Source of the DNA: Gallionella sp. UBA6045
Lineage (GTDB): Bacteria; Pseudomonadota; Gammaproteobacteria; Burkholderiales; Gallionellaceae
NCBI GenBank assembly: GCA_002429165.1
Contig: DIYV01000185.1
Coordinates: forward strand, 1 to 8,216
DNA: 8,216 nt
Direction: 5' to 3'
The notes under the pieces were generated by a model that worked only from the letters and a program-made list of their open reading frames with translations, was not told where the DNA came from and did not search any database. Positions 1 to 5,646 of this stretch are shown here, piece after piece. How positions within the stretch are numbered: position 1 is the stretch's first letter; the number at the start of each line of letters is the position of its first letter. The position numbers and the translations under genes were made by a program.

Positions 1-7
1 ACTAGCT

Positions 8-24
8 GCCGGGCTACCCCCGGC
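8..24 (+). other. Short GC-rich hairpin at the left edge
   Basis: GCCGGG (8-13) can pair with CCCGGC (19-24) across a 5-base loop, and T-rich sequence follows some bases later. It could be the tail of a terminator for a gene outside the window. The T tract is not contiguous with the stem, so this is only a weak candidate. Confidence 0.3.
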
Positions 25-45
25 GGTGTTGATTTTGTTCTTGAT

Positions 46-80
46 GTCGGGTTACGCGATAAAGCCGCTAACCCAACCTA
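46..80. repeat. REP-like extragenic inverted repeat
   Basis: GGGTTA (49-54) and TAACCC (69-74) form an imperfect inverted repeat, flanked by GTC on the left and AACCTACG on the right. Read on the minus strand it begins GTAGGTTGGGTTAG and ends CGTAACCCGAC. That resembles a dispersed extragenic palindrome I recall from many proteobacterial genomes. It sits just before the ribosome site of the first gene, so the transcript leader would fold here. The assignment as a repeat rests on resemblance, because only one copy is visible. Confidence 0.45.
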
Positions 81-88
81 CGAACTAC

Positions 89-95
89 AAGGAGG
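89..95 (+). promoter_or_regulatory. Strong Shine-Dalgarno fixing the start of the first gene
   Basis: AAGGAGG lies 7 bases before the ATG at 103. Another ATG at 96 opens a different frame, but it directly abuts this site and is too close to be used. The site therefore selects the frame of the 125-residue protein. Confidence 0.8.
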
Positions 96-102
96 ATGGA
101 AC

Positions 103-480
103 ATGCAAACTACAGTCGAAATACTTGGCAAGAAGGTTCTGGTGGAGTGGAGCGCGTCCGCCGACAAGAAGCTGCAGGAGCTGACCGAACCATTGGCGGT
201 CGAGATGGAGCTGTACTTCAGCTGCCTGATCCGCAAGGCGGTGCGCTTCGGCGGGGACGCGCAGGCGGCAAACTTTGCGACCGCCGCGCCCCATTTAAAA
301 GTTGGTTTCCGCCCGGTGATGACCAAAGCCTGCAACGTAAAGGATTTCGAGATCGAGCCGCCGGTGGAAGATTTCCCGATCGTCAAACCGGAGGCTTTTG
401 TGCCGAAGCGGCTGACGATCGACTATAAAGCGGGAAAATGGATAGGCGATTTTTTCCTGCAGAAGAACCAACCCGCATAA
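103..480 (+). CDS. Conserved-looking hypothetical protein, 125 residues
   Basis: I do not recognise this protein. It is a small soluble protein with no signal peptide and no hydrophobic segment long enough to cross a membrane. The N-terminal part (residues 1-50) reads like a beta strand followed by a charged helix that includes ELTEPLAVEME, with CLIRKAVRFGG at 41-51. The middle contains KVGFRPVMTKACNV (66-79). The C-terminal third is rich in proline and acidic residues, followed by the strand-like KRLTIDYKAGKWIGDFF. It has two cysteines (41 and 77) that are too far apart for a classic metal motif. The ATG at 103 is chosen because of the very strong AAGGAGG 7 bases upstream. Its stop is 13 bases from the stop of the convergent trhO gene, so the two are not co-transcribed. 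The good ribosome site and coherent codon use argue that it is real. Confidence 0.75.
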   Translation: MQTTVEILGKKVLVEWSASADKKLQELTEPLAVEMELYFSCLIRKAVRFGGDAQAANFATAAPHLKVGFRPVMTKACNVKDFEIEPPVEDFPIVKPEAFVPKRLTIDYKAGKWIGDFFLQKNQPA

Positions 481-493
481 TCCAGGCTACAAA

Positions 494-1429
494 CTAAGAA
501 AGCCCCTCAGTTTTTTTACCCCGCTTGCCGATATGCGCTTCACCGCGCTGCCTGGCCAGCTCGACCTGCTTTTGCCGCTCCAGCGCGGCGGCGCGTTTTT
601 CGGGGGTGAGGCTGTCAAAGCAATTCGGGCAGGAAACTCCTGCTTGATACTTTGGTGAATTTTTTTCTTCTGCGGTGATCGGGCGCGAGCAGCCGTAGCA
701 TAATTCATAGTGCCCCGGTGCCAGGCCTTGCCCGACTGCGACGCGCTGGTCGAACACGAAGCATTCGCCCTGCCACAGGCTCTGCTCCGCAGGAACGTTT
801 TCCAGATATTTGAGTATCCCGCCCTGCAGGTGATAGACCTCGGGAAATCCCTGCTGCAGCATATAGGCCGAGGCTTTTTCGCAGCGTATCCCGCCGGTGC
901 AGAACATCGCGATGCGCGGCTGCTTAGCCGGGTCGAAATTATTTTTGACGTACTCTGGAAATTCGCGGAAGGTGGTGATGCGCGGATCGACTGCGCCCCT
1001 GAACGTGCCGACTTCGACCTCGTAATCGTTGCGCGTGTCGACCAGCACCACGTCGGGGTCGCTGATCAGCGCGTTCCAGTCTTCCGGTTTCACGTACCGG
1101 CCGACCTGTTCGGTGGGGTCGATGCCCGGCACGCCCATCGTCACGATCTCTTTCTTCAGCTTGACCTTCATCCGGTAGAACGGCGGCTGGTCGGCGGCGG
1201 ATTCCTTGTGTTCCAGGTCCGCCAGCCGCGGGTCGCTGCGCAGATAGGCCAATATATTGTCGATGCCGGCACGCGTGCCGGCGATCGTGCCGTTGATGCC
1301 TTCTTCCGCGAGCAGCAGCGTGCCGTTGATGCCCAGCGCATCGCACTGCGCCTGCAAAGGCGCGCGCAATGCCGCGCAATCGGCCAGTTTCACGAACTTA
1401 TAGACTGCTGCAACAACTAATGAATCCAT
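494..1429 (-). CDS. trhO: tRNA uridine(34) hydroxylase TrhO (rhodanese family, YceA/UPF0176)
   Basis: TrhO family enzymes use molecular oxygen to hydroxylate uridine 34 in the anticodon of certain tRNAs, the first step towards 5-methoxyuridine-type wobble modifications in the cytoplasm. The 311-residue length is typical. An N-terminal alpha/beta domain (about residues 5-95) contains [21 protein letters not shown] rhodanese domain follows (about 120-215) with the [17 protein letters not shown] segment and the active loop CTGGIRCEK, placing the catalytic cysteine at 177 and a second at 183. A C-terminal tail has paired CxxC motifs (244/247 and 267/270), which look like a small metal-binding knuckle, then a basic end. 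The ATG at 1427-1429 gives a full-length N terminus, although its ribosome site is weak (AGGG about 12 bases away). The gene diverges from the RutE-like gene across 114 bp. The substrate is inferred from the family. Confidence 0.92.
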   Translation of the reverse strand: MDSLVVAAVYKFVKLADCAALRAPLQAQCDALGINGTLLLAEEGINGTIAGTRAGIDNILAYLRSDPRLADLEHKESAADQPPFYRMKVKLKKEIVTMGVPGIDPTEQVGRYVKPEDWNALISDPDVVLVDTRNDYEVEVGTFRGAVDPRITTFREFPEYVKNNFDPAKQPRIAMFCTGGIRCEKASAYMLQQGFPEVYHLQGGILKYLENVPAEQSLWQGECFVFDQRVAVGQGLAPGHYELCYGCSRPITAEEKNSPKYQAGVSCPNCFDSLTPEKRAAALERQKQVELARQRGEAHIGKRGKKTEGLS

Positions 1430-1510
1430 CTTTACTGTTTCCCTGGACTGTTACTTTTTGCCGGTTCCTTTTGCGCGTTCCATTTTCTGGGCGCCGGCAT
1501 ATGAGTGATG

Positions 1511-1522
1511 TAAACTAGTTTA
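1511..1522. promoter_or_regulatory. Perfect 12-bp palindrome, possible operator
   Basis: TAAACTAGTTTA is its own reverse complement and lies 8 bases before the AAGGAG of the RutE-like gene, in the 114-bp divergent region with trhO. An AT-rich perfect palindrome in this place could be a repressor site or overlap a -10 element. No regulator is identified, so the role is inferred only from position and symmetry. Confidence 0.35.
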
Positions 1523-1543
1523 ATTCAAATAAGGAGTAAAACC

Positions 1544-2128
1544 ATGCAACTCGACGATCGCAGCCTGGACATCATTTTTCGCGCAGCGCGCACCCACAAC
1601 GAATGGCTGGACAAGCCGGTCAGCGATGAGTTGCTGCACCAGATCTACGATTTGATGAAGTGGGCGCCGACCAGCGCCAATTCCAGCCCGGCACGCATCG
1701 TGTTCGTGCGCAGCGCGGCAGCAAAGGAACGTTTACTTCCGGCGATGTCGCCGGGCAACCTGGAAAAGACCCGTGCCGCACCGGTCACCGCGATCATCGC
1801 GTACGATACCGAATTCCATGAAAAACTGCCCAAGCTGTTCCCGCAAGCCGACGCGCGTTCCTGGTTCGCCGGCAACCAGCCCTTGATCGACACCACCGCG
1901 TTCCGCAACGGCACGCTGCAGGGCGCCTATCTGATCCTCGCGGCGCGCGCGCTGGGACTGGATGCCGGGCCGATGTCGGGCTTTGACAACGCTAAAGTGG
2001 ACAAGGAGTTTTTCCCCGACGGCAAGGTCAAATCCAACTTCGTGATCAACCTGGGCTACGGCGACCACGCTAAACTGTTTCCGCGCAATCCGCGACTGCC
2101 GTTCGCGGAAGCCGCGCAGATCTTATAG
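1544..2128 (+). CDS. rutE: RutE/HadB-like nitroreductase-family flavoprotein (putative malonic semialdehyde reductase)
   Basis: This FMN-dependent NAD(P)H oxidoreductase belongs to the nitroreductase fold. In E. coli, RutE reduces malonic semialdehyde to 3-hydroxypropionate in the Rut pyrimidine-degradation pathway. The 194-residue length matches RutE (about 196). Diagnostic segments line up along the whole protein: ARTHNEW (15-21), [19 protein letters not shown] (38-56), [14 protein letters not shown] (71-84), DARSWF (103-108), GPMSGFD (142-148) and INLGYGD (168-174). These include the residues that cradle FMN in the family. The start is supported by AAGGAG 7 bases upstream. No other rut genes are nearby, so the physiological substrate here may differ; detoxification of semialdehydes or nitro compounds and quinone reduction are alternatives. 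The gene converges on cbbR with a 51-bp gap. The family call is firm and the substrate is not. Confidence 0.85.
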   Translation: MQLDDRSLDIIFRAARTHNEWLDKPVSDELLHQIYDLMKWAPTSANSSPARIVFVRSAAAKERLLPAMSPGNLEKTRAAPVTAIIAYDTEFHEKLPKLFPQADARSWFAGNQPLIDTTAFRNGTLQGAYLILAARALGLDAGPMSGFDNAKVDKEFFPDGKVKSNFVINLGYGDHAKLFPRNPRLPFAEAAQIL

Positions 2129-2179
2129 TAGTGTAAGTGCCGGCTATCTTTGTGAAGCCACTATGCTGTGCAGGGCGTT

Positions 2180-3088
2180 TCATCGCGCTGCTATTATTTT
2201 TTTCGCCTCGACCAGTAAAAAGTCCTTGAATGCCAACGCCGCGCTGGAAAGGCGTTTGTTGCTGCGATGCGCGACGAACCAGTGGCGCAGCAGCGGGAAG
2301 TGTTCGACATTGAGCATGGTCAGCCGCCCTGTCTCCAATTCCAGTTCGATGCTGTGCAGCGACAGGATGCCCAGCCCCATGCCGGCTTGAACCGCCTGTT
2401 TGATGGCTTCGTTGGTTTCCATTTCCATGCTGATGTGCGGCTGGATATTGTATTTTTCGAAAACCCGTTCCATTGCGCTACGCGTCCCGGAGCCTTGTTC
2501 CCGCGACAGGAAAGTTTCCTCGGCGAGCCTGGCGAATTTGACGTGTTTGAGTTTGGCGAGCCGGTGACTGGGCGCCGCGATAACCACAAGCGGGTTGTCC
2601 AGGAACGACTCGGCGCTGATGTCCAGGCCATCCGGCGGTTGTCCCAGGATGGCGAGGTCAGTGCTGTTGTCGGCGAGTTGTTTGAGTACGGCATCGCGGT
2701 TGGCGACTTGCAGGATTACATTGATCTCGGGATAGCGCTGGCAGAATCTGGCCAGTAATTGCGGTGTGAAGTAGTTGGCGGTATTCACCACAGAAATCGT
2801 CAGTTTGCCATGCCCGAGCCCTTTCATTTCATCGAACACGGCTTCCATCTCGTTCAGCTGTTGCGCGATGCTTCTGGCGTAGTGATGCAGTTCACGTCCG
2901 GCTTCGGTCAGAAAAATCTTTTTGCCCATCTGCTCAAATAGCGGCAAACCGATGTGCCCTTCCAGCTGCTTGATCTGCATGGACACTGCCGGTTGCGAGA
3001 GGTATAGTTCTTCGGCAGCACGCGAGTAATTCAAATGATTTGCAACCTTTTCAAATACTTGCAGCTGTCGCAGCGTGAAGTGGAACAT
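2180..3088 (-). CDS. cbbR: LysR-type transcriptional regulator of CO2 fixation, CbbR
   Basis: CbbR proteins bind the cbb promoter and activate RuBisCO operons in response to metabolites such as RuBP, PEP or NADPH, depending on species. The 302-residue protein starts MFHFTLRQLQVFEKVA, as typical CbbR proteins do. The winged helix-turn-helix occupies about residues 3-62, with the recognition region NYSRAAEELYLSQPAVSMQIKQLE at 20-43. The effector-binding domain follows (about 92-300) and includes NTANYFTPQLL and GTRSAMERVFEKY. The ATG at 3088 is preferred over the in-frame TTG at 3109, which would add seven residues not usual in the family. AGGG lies about 10 bases upstream of the ATG. The gene is divergent from cbbM across 168 bp holding a palindromic LysR-type site, the classic arrangement for a regulator and its target. 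It probably also represses itself, because the site covers the upstream part of its own promoter. Confidence 0.95.
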   Translation of the reverse strand: MFHFTLRQLQVFEKVANHLNYSRAAEELYLSQPAVSMQIKQLEGHIGLPLFEQMGKKIFLTEAGRELHHYARSIAQQLNEMEAVFDEMKGLGHGKLTISVVNTANYFTPQLLARFCQRYPEINVILQVANRDAVLKQLADNSTDLAILGQPPDGLDISAESFLDNPLVVIAAPSHRLAKLKHVKFARLAEETFLSREQGSGTRSAMERVFEKYNIQPHISMEMETNEAIKQAVQAGMGLGILSLHSIELELETGRLTMLNVEHFPLLRHWFVAHRSNKRLSSAALAFKDFLLVEAKKIIAAR

Positions 3089-3118
3089 GGTTTTGCGCCC
3101 TGAAATCAAGTCGAATTG

Positions 3119-3127
3119 ATTATATCA
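3119..3127 (-). promoter_or_regulatory. Extended -10 promoter for cbbR
   Basis: Read on the minus strand, bases 3127 to 3119 give TGATATAAT: a perfect TATAAT preceded by TGN, the extended -10 form that tolerates a poor -35. No good -35 is found at 16-19 bp spacing. The element touches the CbbR palindrome at 3127-3151, so bound CbbR would cover the upstream promoter region. Transcription would start near 3112. Confidence 0.6.
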
Positions 3128-3151
3128 AACTATAAGTATTGCTTATAGTTT
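3127..3151. promoter_or_regulatory. CbbR operator (perfect inverted repeat)
   Basis: AAACTATAAG (3127-3136) and CTTATAGTTT (3142-3151) are perfect reverse complements separated by TATTG. The core TAAG-N5-CTTA satisfies the T-N11-A rule of LysR-type recognition sites. It lies in the divergent region between cbbR and cbbM, centred at 3139. That is about 60-65 bases upstream of the likely cbbM start point, where LysR proteins usually place their high-affinity site. Binding itself is inferred. Confidence 0.8.
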
Positions 3152-3163
3152 TAATAACAATAA

Positions 3164-3195
3164 TTGACTTTATCTTATACAACGACTTCTTTATA
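3164..3195 (+). promoter_or_regulatory. Candidate cbbM promoter
   Basis: TTGACT (3164-3169) is a good -35. The best -10-like sequences, TTTATA (3190-3195) or TATAGT (3192-3197), lie 20-22 bp away, longer than the optimal 17. A suboptimal spacing suits a promoter that needs an activator. The exact -10 is uncertain. Confidence 0.45.
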
Positions 3196-3198
3196 GTT
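3174..3198 (+). promoter_or_regulatory. Secondary CbbR half-sites over the cbbM promoter
   Basis: CTTATAC (3174-3180) and TTATAGTT (3191-3198) repeat the right arm of the upstream palindrome (TTATAGTT at 3143-3150). They are in the same orientation, 32 and 48 bp downstream of it. Such degenerate half-sites near the -35 and -10 match the activation site described for LysR-type regulators. Function is inferred from sequence similarity and spacing. Confidence 0.45.
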
Positions 3199-3256
3199 GC
3201 GTCCGTTGCAAGTCGAAGCCAGTGAAAATTAATCATTAGATAGAGGAGAGGAAGCT

Positions 3257-4636
3257 ATGGATCAATCAAATCGTTATTCAGATCTGAGTCTGAAAGAAGC
3301 GGATCTGATCAAGGATGGCAAGCACATTTTGGTGGCTTACCACATGCGCCCATCAGAGGGCCACGGCTATTTGGAAGCAGCCGCGCACTTTGCAGCTGAG
3401 TCTTCAACCGGTACCAATGTGGAAGTTTCGACCACGGACGAATTTACCAAGGGTGTTGATGCGCTGGTTTACTTCATTGATGAAGTAAAGGGCGTCATGA
3501 AGATCGCTTACCCATCGGTATTGTTCGATCGCAACATCACTGATGGCCGCGCGATGATTGTGTCTTTCCTGACCTGCGCGATCGGTAACAACCAGGGCAT
3601 GGGCGACATCAAGCACGCACAAATGCAAGATTTCTACGTTCCGCCAGAAATGCTGATGCAATTCGATGGCCCGGCAACCGATATTTCCGACTTGTGGCGA
3701 ATTTTGGGTCGTCCAATCAAGAACGGCGGCTATATTTCCGGCACCATTATCAAACCCAAGTTGGGTTTGCGTCCCGAGCCATTCGCCAAAGCTGCATATC
3801 AATTCTGGATGGGTGGCGACTTCATCAAGAATGATGAACCGCAGGGCAACCAGGTCTTCTGTCCGCTGAAAAAAGTATTGCCGCTGGTTTACGATTCGAT
3901 GAAACGCGCGATGGATGAAACCGGAGATGCCAAATTGTTCTCTATGAACATCACCGCGGACGACCATTATGAAATGCTGGCGCGTGCCGATTTTGCGCTG
4001 GGCGTGTTTGGCACGGATGCAAACAAGTTGGCGTTCCTGGTTGACGGTTTTGTCGGCGGTCCCGGCATGATCACCACTGCACGCCGTCAATATCCGCAGC
4101 AGTATTTGCACTACCACCGCGCCGGTCACGGCATGATTACTTCGCCTTCCGCAGTTCGCGGTTACACCGCTTTCGTGCTGGCCAAGTTATCGCGTTTGCA
4201 AGGGGCTTCCGGTATCCACGTCGGTACGATGGGCTTCGGCAAGATGGAAGGCGGAGCAGATGACCGCAACATCGCTTACATGATCGAACGCGATTCCGCC
4301 GATGGTCCTTACTACCACCAGGAATGGCTGGGCATGAAACCAACCACGCCGATCATCTCGGGCGGCATGAACGCACTGCGTTTGCCGGGCTTCTTTGAGA
4401 ACCTGGGTCACGGCAACGTGATCAACACGGCGGGCGGCGGTGCTTACGGCCACATCGACTCACCGGCAGCAGGCGCGATCTCCCTGCGTCAGGCATATAA
4501 CTGCTGGAAGGAAGGCGCGGATCCGATCGCCTACGCAAAAGATCACAAAGAGTTTGCGCGTGCGTTTGAATCATTCCCGAAAGATGCGGACAAGCTGTAT
4601 CCGGGCTGGCGCGAAAAAATGGGCGTGCATAAGTAA
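3257..4636 (+). CDS. cbbM: Ribulose-1,5-bisphosphate carboxylase/oxygenase, form II large subunit
   Basis: CbbM fixes CO2 onto ribulose bisphosphate to give two 3-phosphoglycerates. It works as an L-only enzyme without small subunits, in the cytoplasm. The 459 residues match form II length, and numbering runs in register with the Rhodospirillum rubrum enzyme. Visible active-site residues are Glu48, Asn111, Lys166 (in TIIKPKLG), the carbamylated Lys191 with Mg ligands Asp193 and Glu194 (in [10 protein letters not shown]), His287-Arg288, His291, His321, loop-6 Lys329 (in GFGKMEG) and Ser368 (SGG). None is missing, so the enzyme should be active. AGGAG lies 8 bases before the ATG, within a purine-rich AGGAGAGGAAG stretch, which suggests strong translation. 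No cbbS-like small subunit follows, consistent with form II. Divergent cbbR and downstream cbbQ-cbbO indicate regulation by CbbR and reactivation by CbbQO. A terminator follows the gene, so much of the message may end before cbbQ. Confidence 0.98.
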   Translation: MDQSNRYSDLSLKEADLIKDGKHILVAYHMRPSEGHGYLEAAAHFAAESSTGTNVEVSTTDEFTKGVDALVYFIDEVKGVMKIAYPSVLFDRNITDGRAMIVSFLTCAIGNNQGMGDIKHAQMQDFYVPPEMLMQFDGPATDISDLWRILGRPIKNGGYISGTIIKPKLGLRPEPFAKAAYQFWMGGDFIKNDEPQGNQVFCPLKKVLPLVYDSMKRAMDETGDAKLFSMNITADDHYEMLARADFALGVFGTDANKLAFLVDGFVGGPGMITTARRQYPQQYLHYHRAGHGMITSPSAVRGYTAFVLAKLSRLQGASGIHVGTMGFGKMEGGADDRNIAYMIERDSADGPYYHQEWLGMKPTTPIISGGMNALRLPGFFENLGHGNVINTAGGGAYGHIDSPAAGAISLRQAYNCWKEGADPIAYAKDHKEFARAFESFPKDADKLYPGWREKMGVHK

Positions 4637-4657
4637 GACCGTGGAGGGCAGAGCAGG

Positions 4658-4701
4658 GTCCGTTGGTGCTTAGCACCAATGGATGCGACCCCGAAGCGGG
4701 G
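4658..4701 (+). other. Two tandem RNA hairpins in the cbbM 3' untranslated region
   Basis: Bases 4658-4669 can pair with 4673-4684 as a nearly perfect 12-bp stem (two G-U wobbles) closed by a 3-base loop. The core is TTGGTGC with GCACCAA. A second hairpin follows at once, CCCCG (4689-4693) with CGGGG (4697-4701). The first stem begins 21 bases after the cbbM stop. GGGC (4646-4649) and GCCC (4714-4717) could close both into a branched fold. Stable hairpins here could protect the cbbM message from 3' exonucleases. The role is inferred. Confidence 0.55.
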
Positions 4702-4733
4702 CAAGGTGCCGCAGCCCTTATGTTGCAATATTG

Positions 4734-4761
4734 AACGCCCCCACTTGTTGGGGGCGTTTTT
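4734..4761 (+). terminator. Rho-independent terminator between cbbM and cbbQ
   Basis: AACGCCCCCA (4734-4743) pairs perfectly with TGGGGGCGTT (4749-4758) around a 5-base loop, and the stem runs straight into a T tract (4757-4761). This is a convincing intrinsic terminator. It ends about 60 bases before cbbQ, so expression of cbbQO needs either readthrough or a separate promoter. Confidence 0.85.
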
Positions 4762-4819
4762 ATCCGGGATTCAAAACCGTTCTGCATGTGCGGTTAAACG
4801 ACGTACCTTGGAGTAAACC

Positions 4820-5629
4820 ATGACTAAAAAAAATATAGAGCAATACAAGGTTCATAAAGAGCCGTTCTATCAGGCGCAAGGCGACGAGGTGCAGTTGTAC
4901 GAAGCCGCCTACGCCGCACGCTTGCCGGTGATGGTGAAAGGCCCGACCGGATGCGGCAAGTCGCGCTTCATCGAATACATGGCATGGAAGCTGGACAAGC
5001 CGCTGATCATCGTGGCGTGCAATGAGGACATGACCGCCAGCGATCTGGTCGGCCGCTATCTGCTTGATGCCAACGGCACGCGCTGGCTGGATGGTCCGCT
5101 GACCACGGCGGCTCGCATCGGTGCGATCTGCTACCTCGACGAGATCGTCGAGGCGCGTCAGGATACGACGGTGGTGATCCATCCGCTCACCGACCACAGA
5201 CGCACGCTGCCATTGGACAAAAAAGGCGAACTGATCGAGGCGCATCCTGATTTTCAATTGGTGATCTCCTATAACCCAGGCTATCAAAGCTTGCTGAAGG
5301 ACTTGAAGCAATCCACCAAGCAGCGTTTCACCGCTTTTGATTTTGATTATCCGGAGGCCGATGTTGAGACCGATATTCTTTGCAAGGAAACAGGGATGGA
5401 CCAAGACTTGTCGGCCAAGCTGGTGAAGATCGGTCATGCGGCGCGCAACCTGAAAGGTCACGGACTGGACGAGGGGATTTCCACGCGTCTGCTGGTGTAC
5501 GCGGCGACGCTGATCAAGGGAGGTGTCGAACCGCGCGCCGCCTGCCGCATGGCAATGGTGCGCCCGATCACCGACGACGCGGACATCCGCGATACGCTGG
5601 ATCACGCCATAGACGCCACCTTCGCGTAA
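4820..5629 (+). CDS. cbbQ: CbbQ, MoxR-type AAA+ ATPase subunit of RuBisCO activase
   Basis: CbbQ assembles into hexamers that use ATP hydrolysis, with one CbbO adaptor, to strip inhibitory sugar phosphates from RuBisCO. The 269 residues match the family. Walker A is GPTGCGKS (41-48), Walker B is ICYLDEI (103-109) with Asp107/Glu108, sensor 1 is Asn152 in SYNPGY, a likely arginine finger is Arg169 in KQRF, and a sensor-2 arginine is Arg223 in STRLL. The start has TTGGAG 6 bases upstream. The N terminus (EPFYQAQGDEVQLYEAAYAARLPVMVKGPTG) is the usual CbbQ/NorQ beginning. NorQ/NirQ, partners of nitric oxide reductase, are close relatives. Position directly after cbbM and before cbbO makes the RuBisCO role far more likely. 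Expression may be lowered by the terminator just upstream. Confidence 0.95.
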   Translation: MTKKNIEQYKVHKEPFYQAQGDEVQLYEAAYAARLPVMVKGPTGCGKSRFIEYMAWKLDKPLIIVACNEDMTASDLVGRYLLDANGTRWLDGPLTTAARIGAICYLDEIVEARQDTTVVIHPLTDHRRTLPLDKKGELIEAHPDFQLVISYNPGYQSLLKDLKQSTKQRFTAFDFDYPEADVETDILCKETGMDQDLSAKLVKIGHAARNLKGHGLDEGISTRLLVYAATLIKGGVEPRAACRMAMVRPITDDADIRDTLDHAIDATFA

Positions 5630-5631
5630 GC

Positions 5632-5643
5632 CGGGCAGACCCG
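5632..5643 (+). promoter_or_regulatory. Weak cbbO translation start with small hairpin
   Basis: The 17-base gap between the cbbQ stop and the cbbO ATG contains no Shine-Dalgarno-like sequence. Instead CGGG (5632-5635) can pair with CCCG (5640-5643) 3 bases before the ATG. Translation of cbbO probably depends on ribosomes that have just finished cbbQ. This is inferred from the sequence alone. Confidence 0.45.
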
Positions 5644-5646
5644 ATC

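Noticed and set aside
96..428. Overlapping plus-strand reading frame of 110 codons starting at an ATG at 96
   Set aside because: Its ATG abuts the Shine-Dalgarno and leaves no spacing; the product is glycine/arginine-rich as in shifted frames, and the frame from 103 has correct spacing.
485..517. Possible terminator between the first gene and trhO (GGCT/AGCC then seven T)
   Set aside because: The stem is only 4 bp with a 12-base loop, and the T tract is six bases away and encodes lysines at the end of trhO.
710..1420. 236-codon plus-strand frame opposite trhO
   Set aside because: It is the complement of a gene whose protein is firmly recognised, and the product resembles no family.
3089..3109. 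Start of cbbR at TTG 3109
   Set aside because: The ATG at 3088 gives the normal CbbR N terminus and is preceded by AGGG; the extra seven residues are not typical of the family.
5134..5153. 9-bp inverted repeat with 2-base spacer inside cbbQ
   Set aside because: It falls exactly on the Walker B codons (LDEIVE), where repeated Asp/Glu/Ile/Val codons produce symmetry by chance.
4760..5605. 281-codon minus-strand frame opposite cbbQ
   Set aside because: It mirrors the clear AAA+ gene, has no supporting ribosome site or recognisable motif, and long antisense frames are common in GC-biased codons.
5380..5646. Upstream extension of cbbO by 89 codons, overlapping cbbQ
   Set aside because: The extension is rich in Arg, Gly and His, typical of an out-of-frame reading of cbbQ; the ATG just after the cbbQ stop gives the family length.
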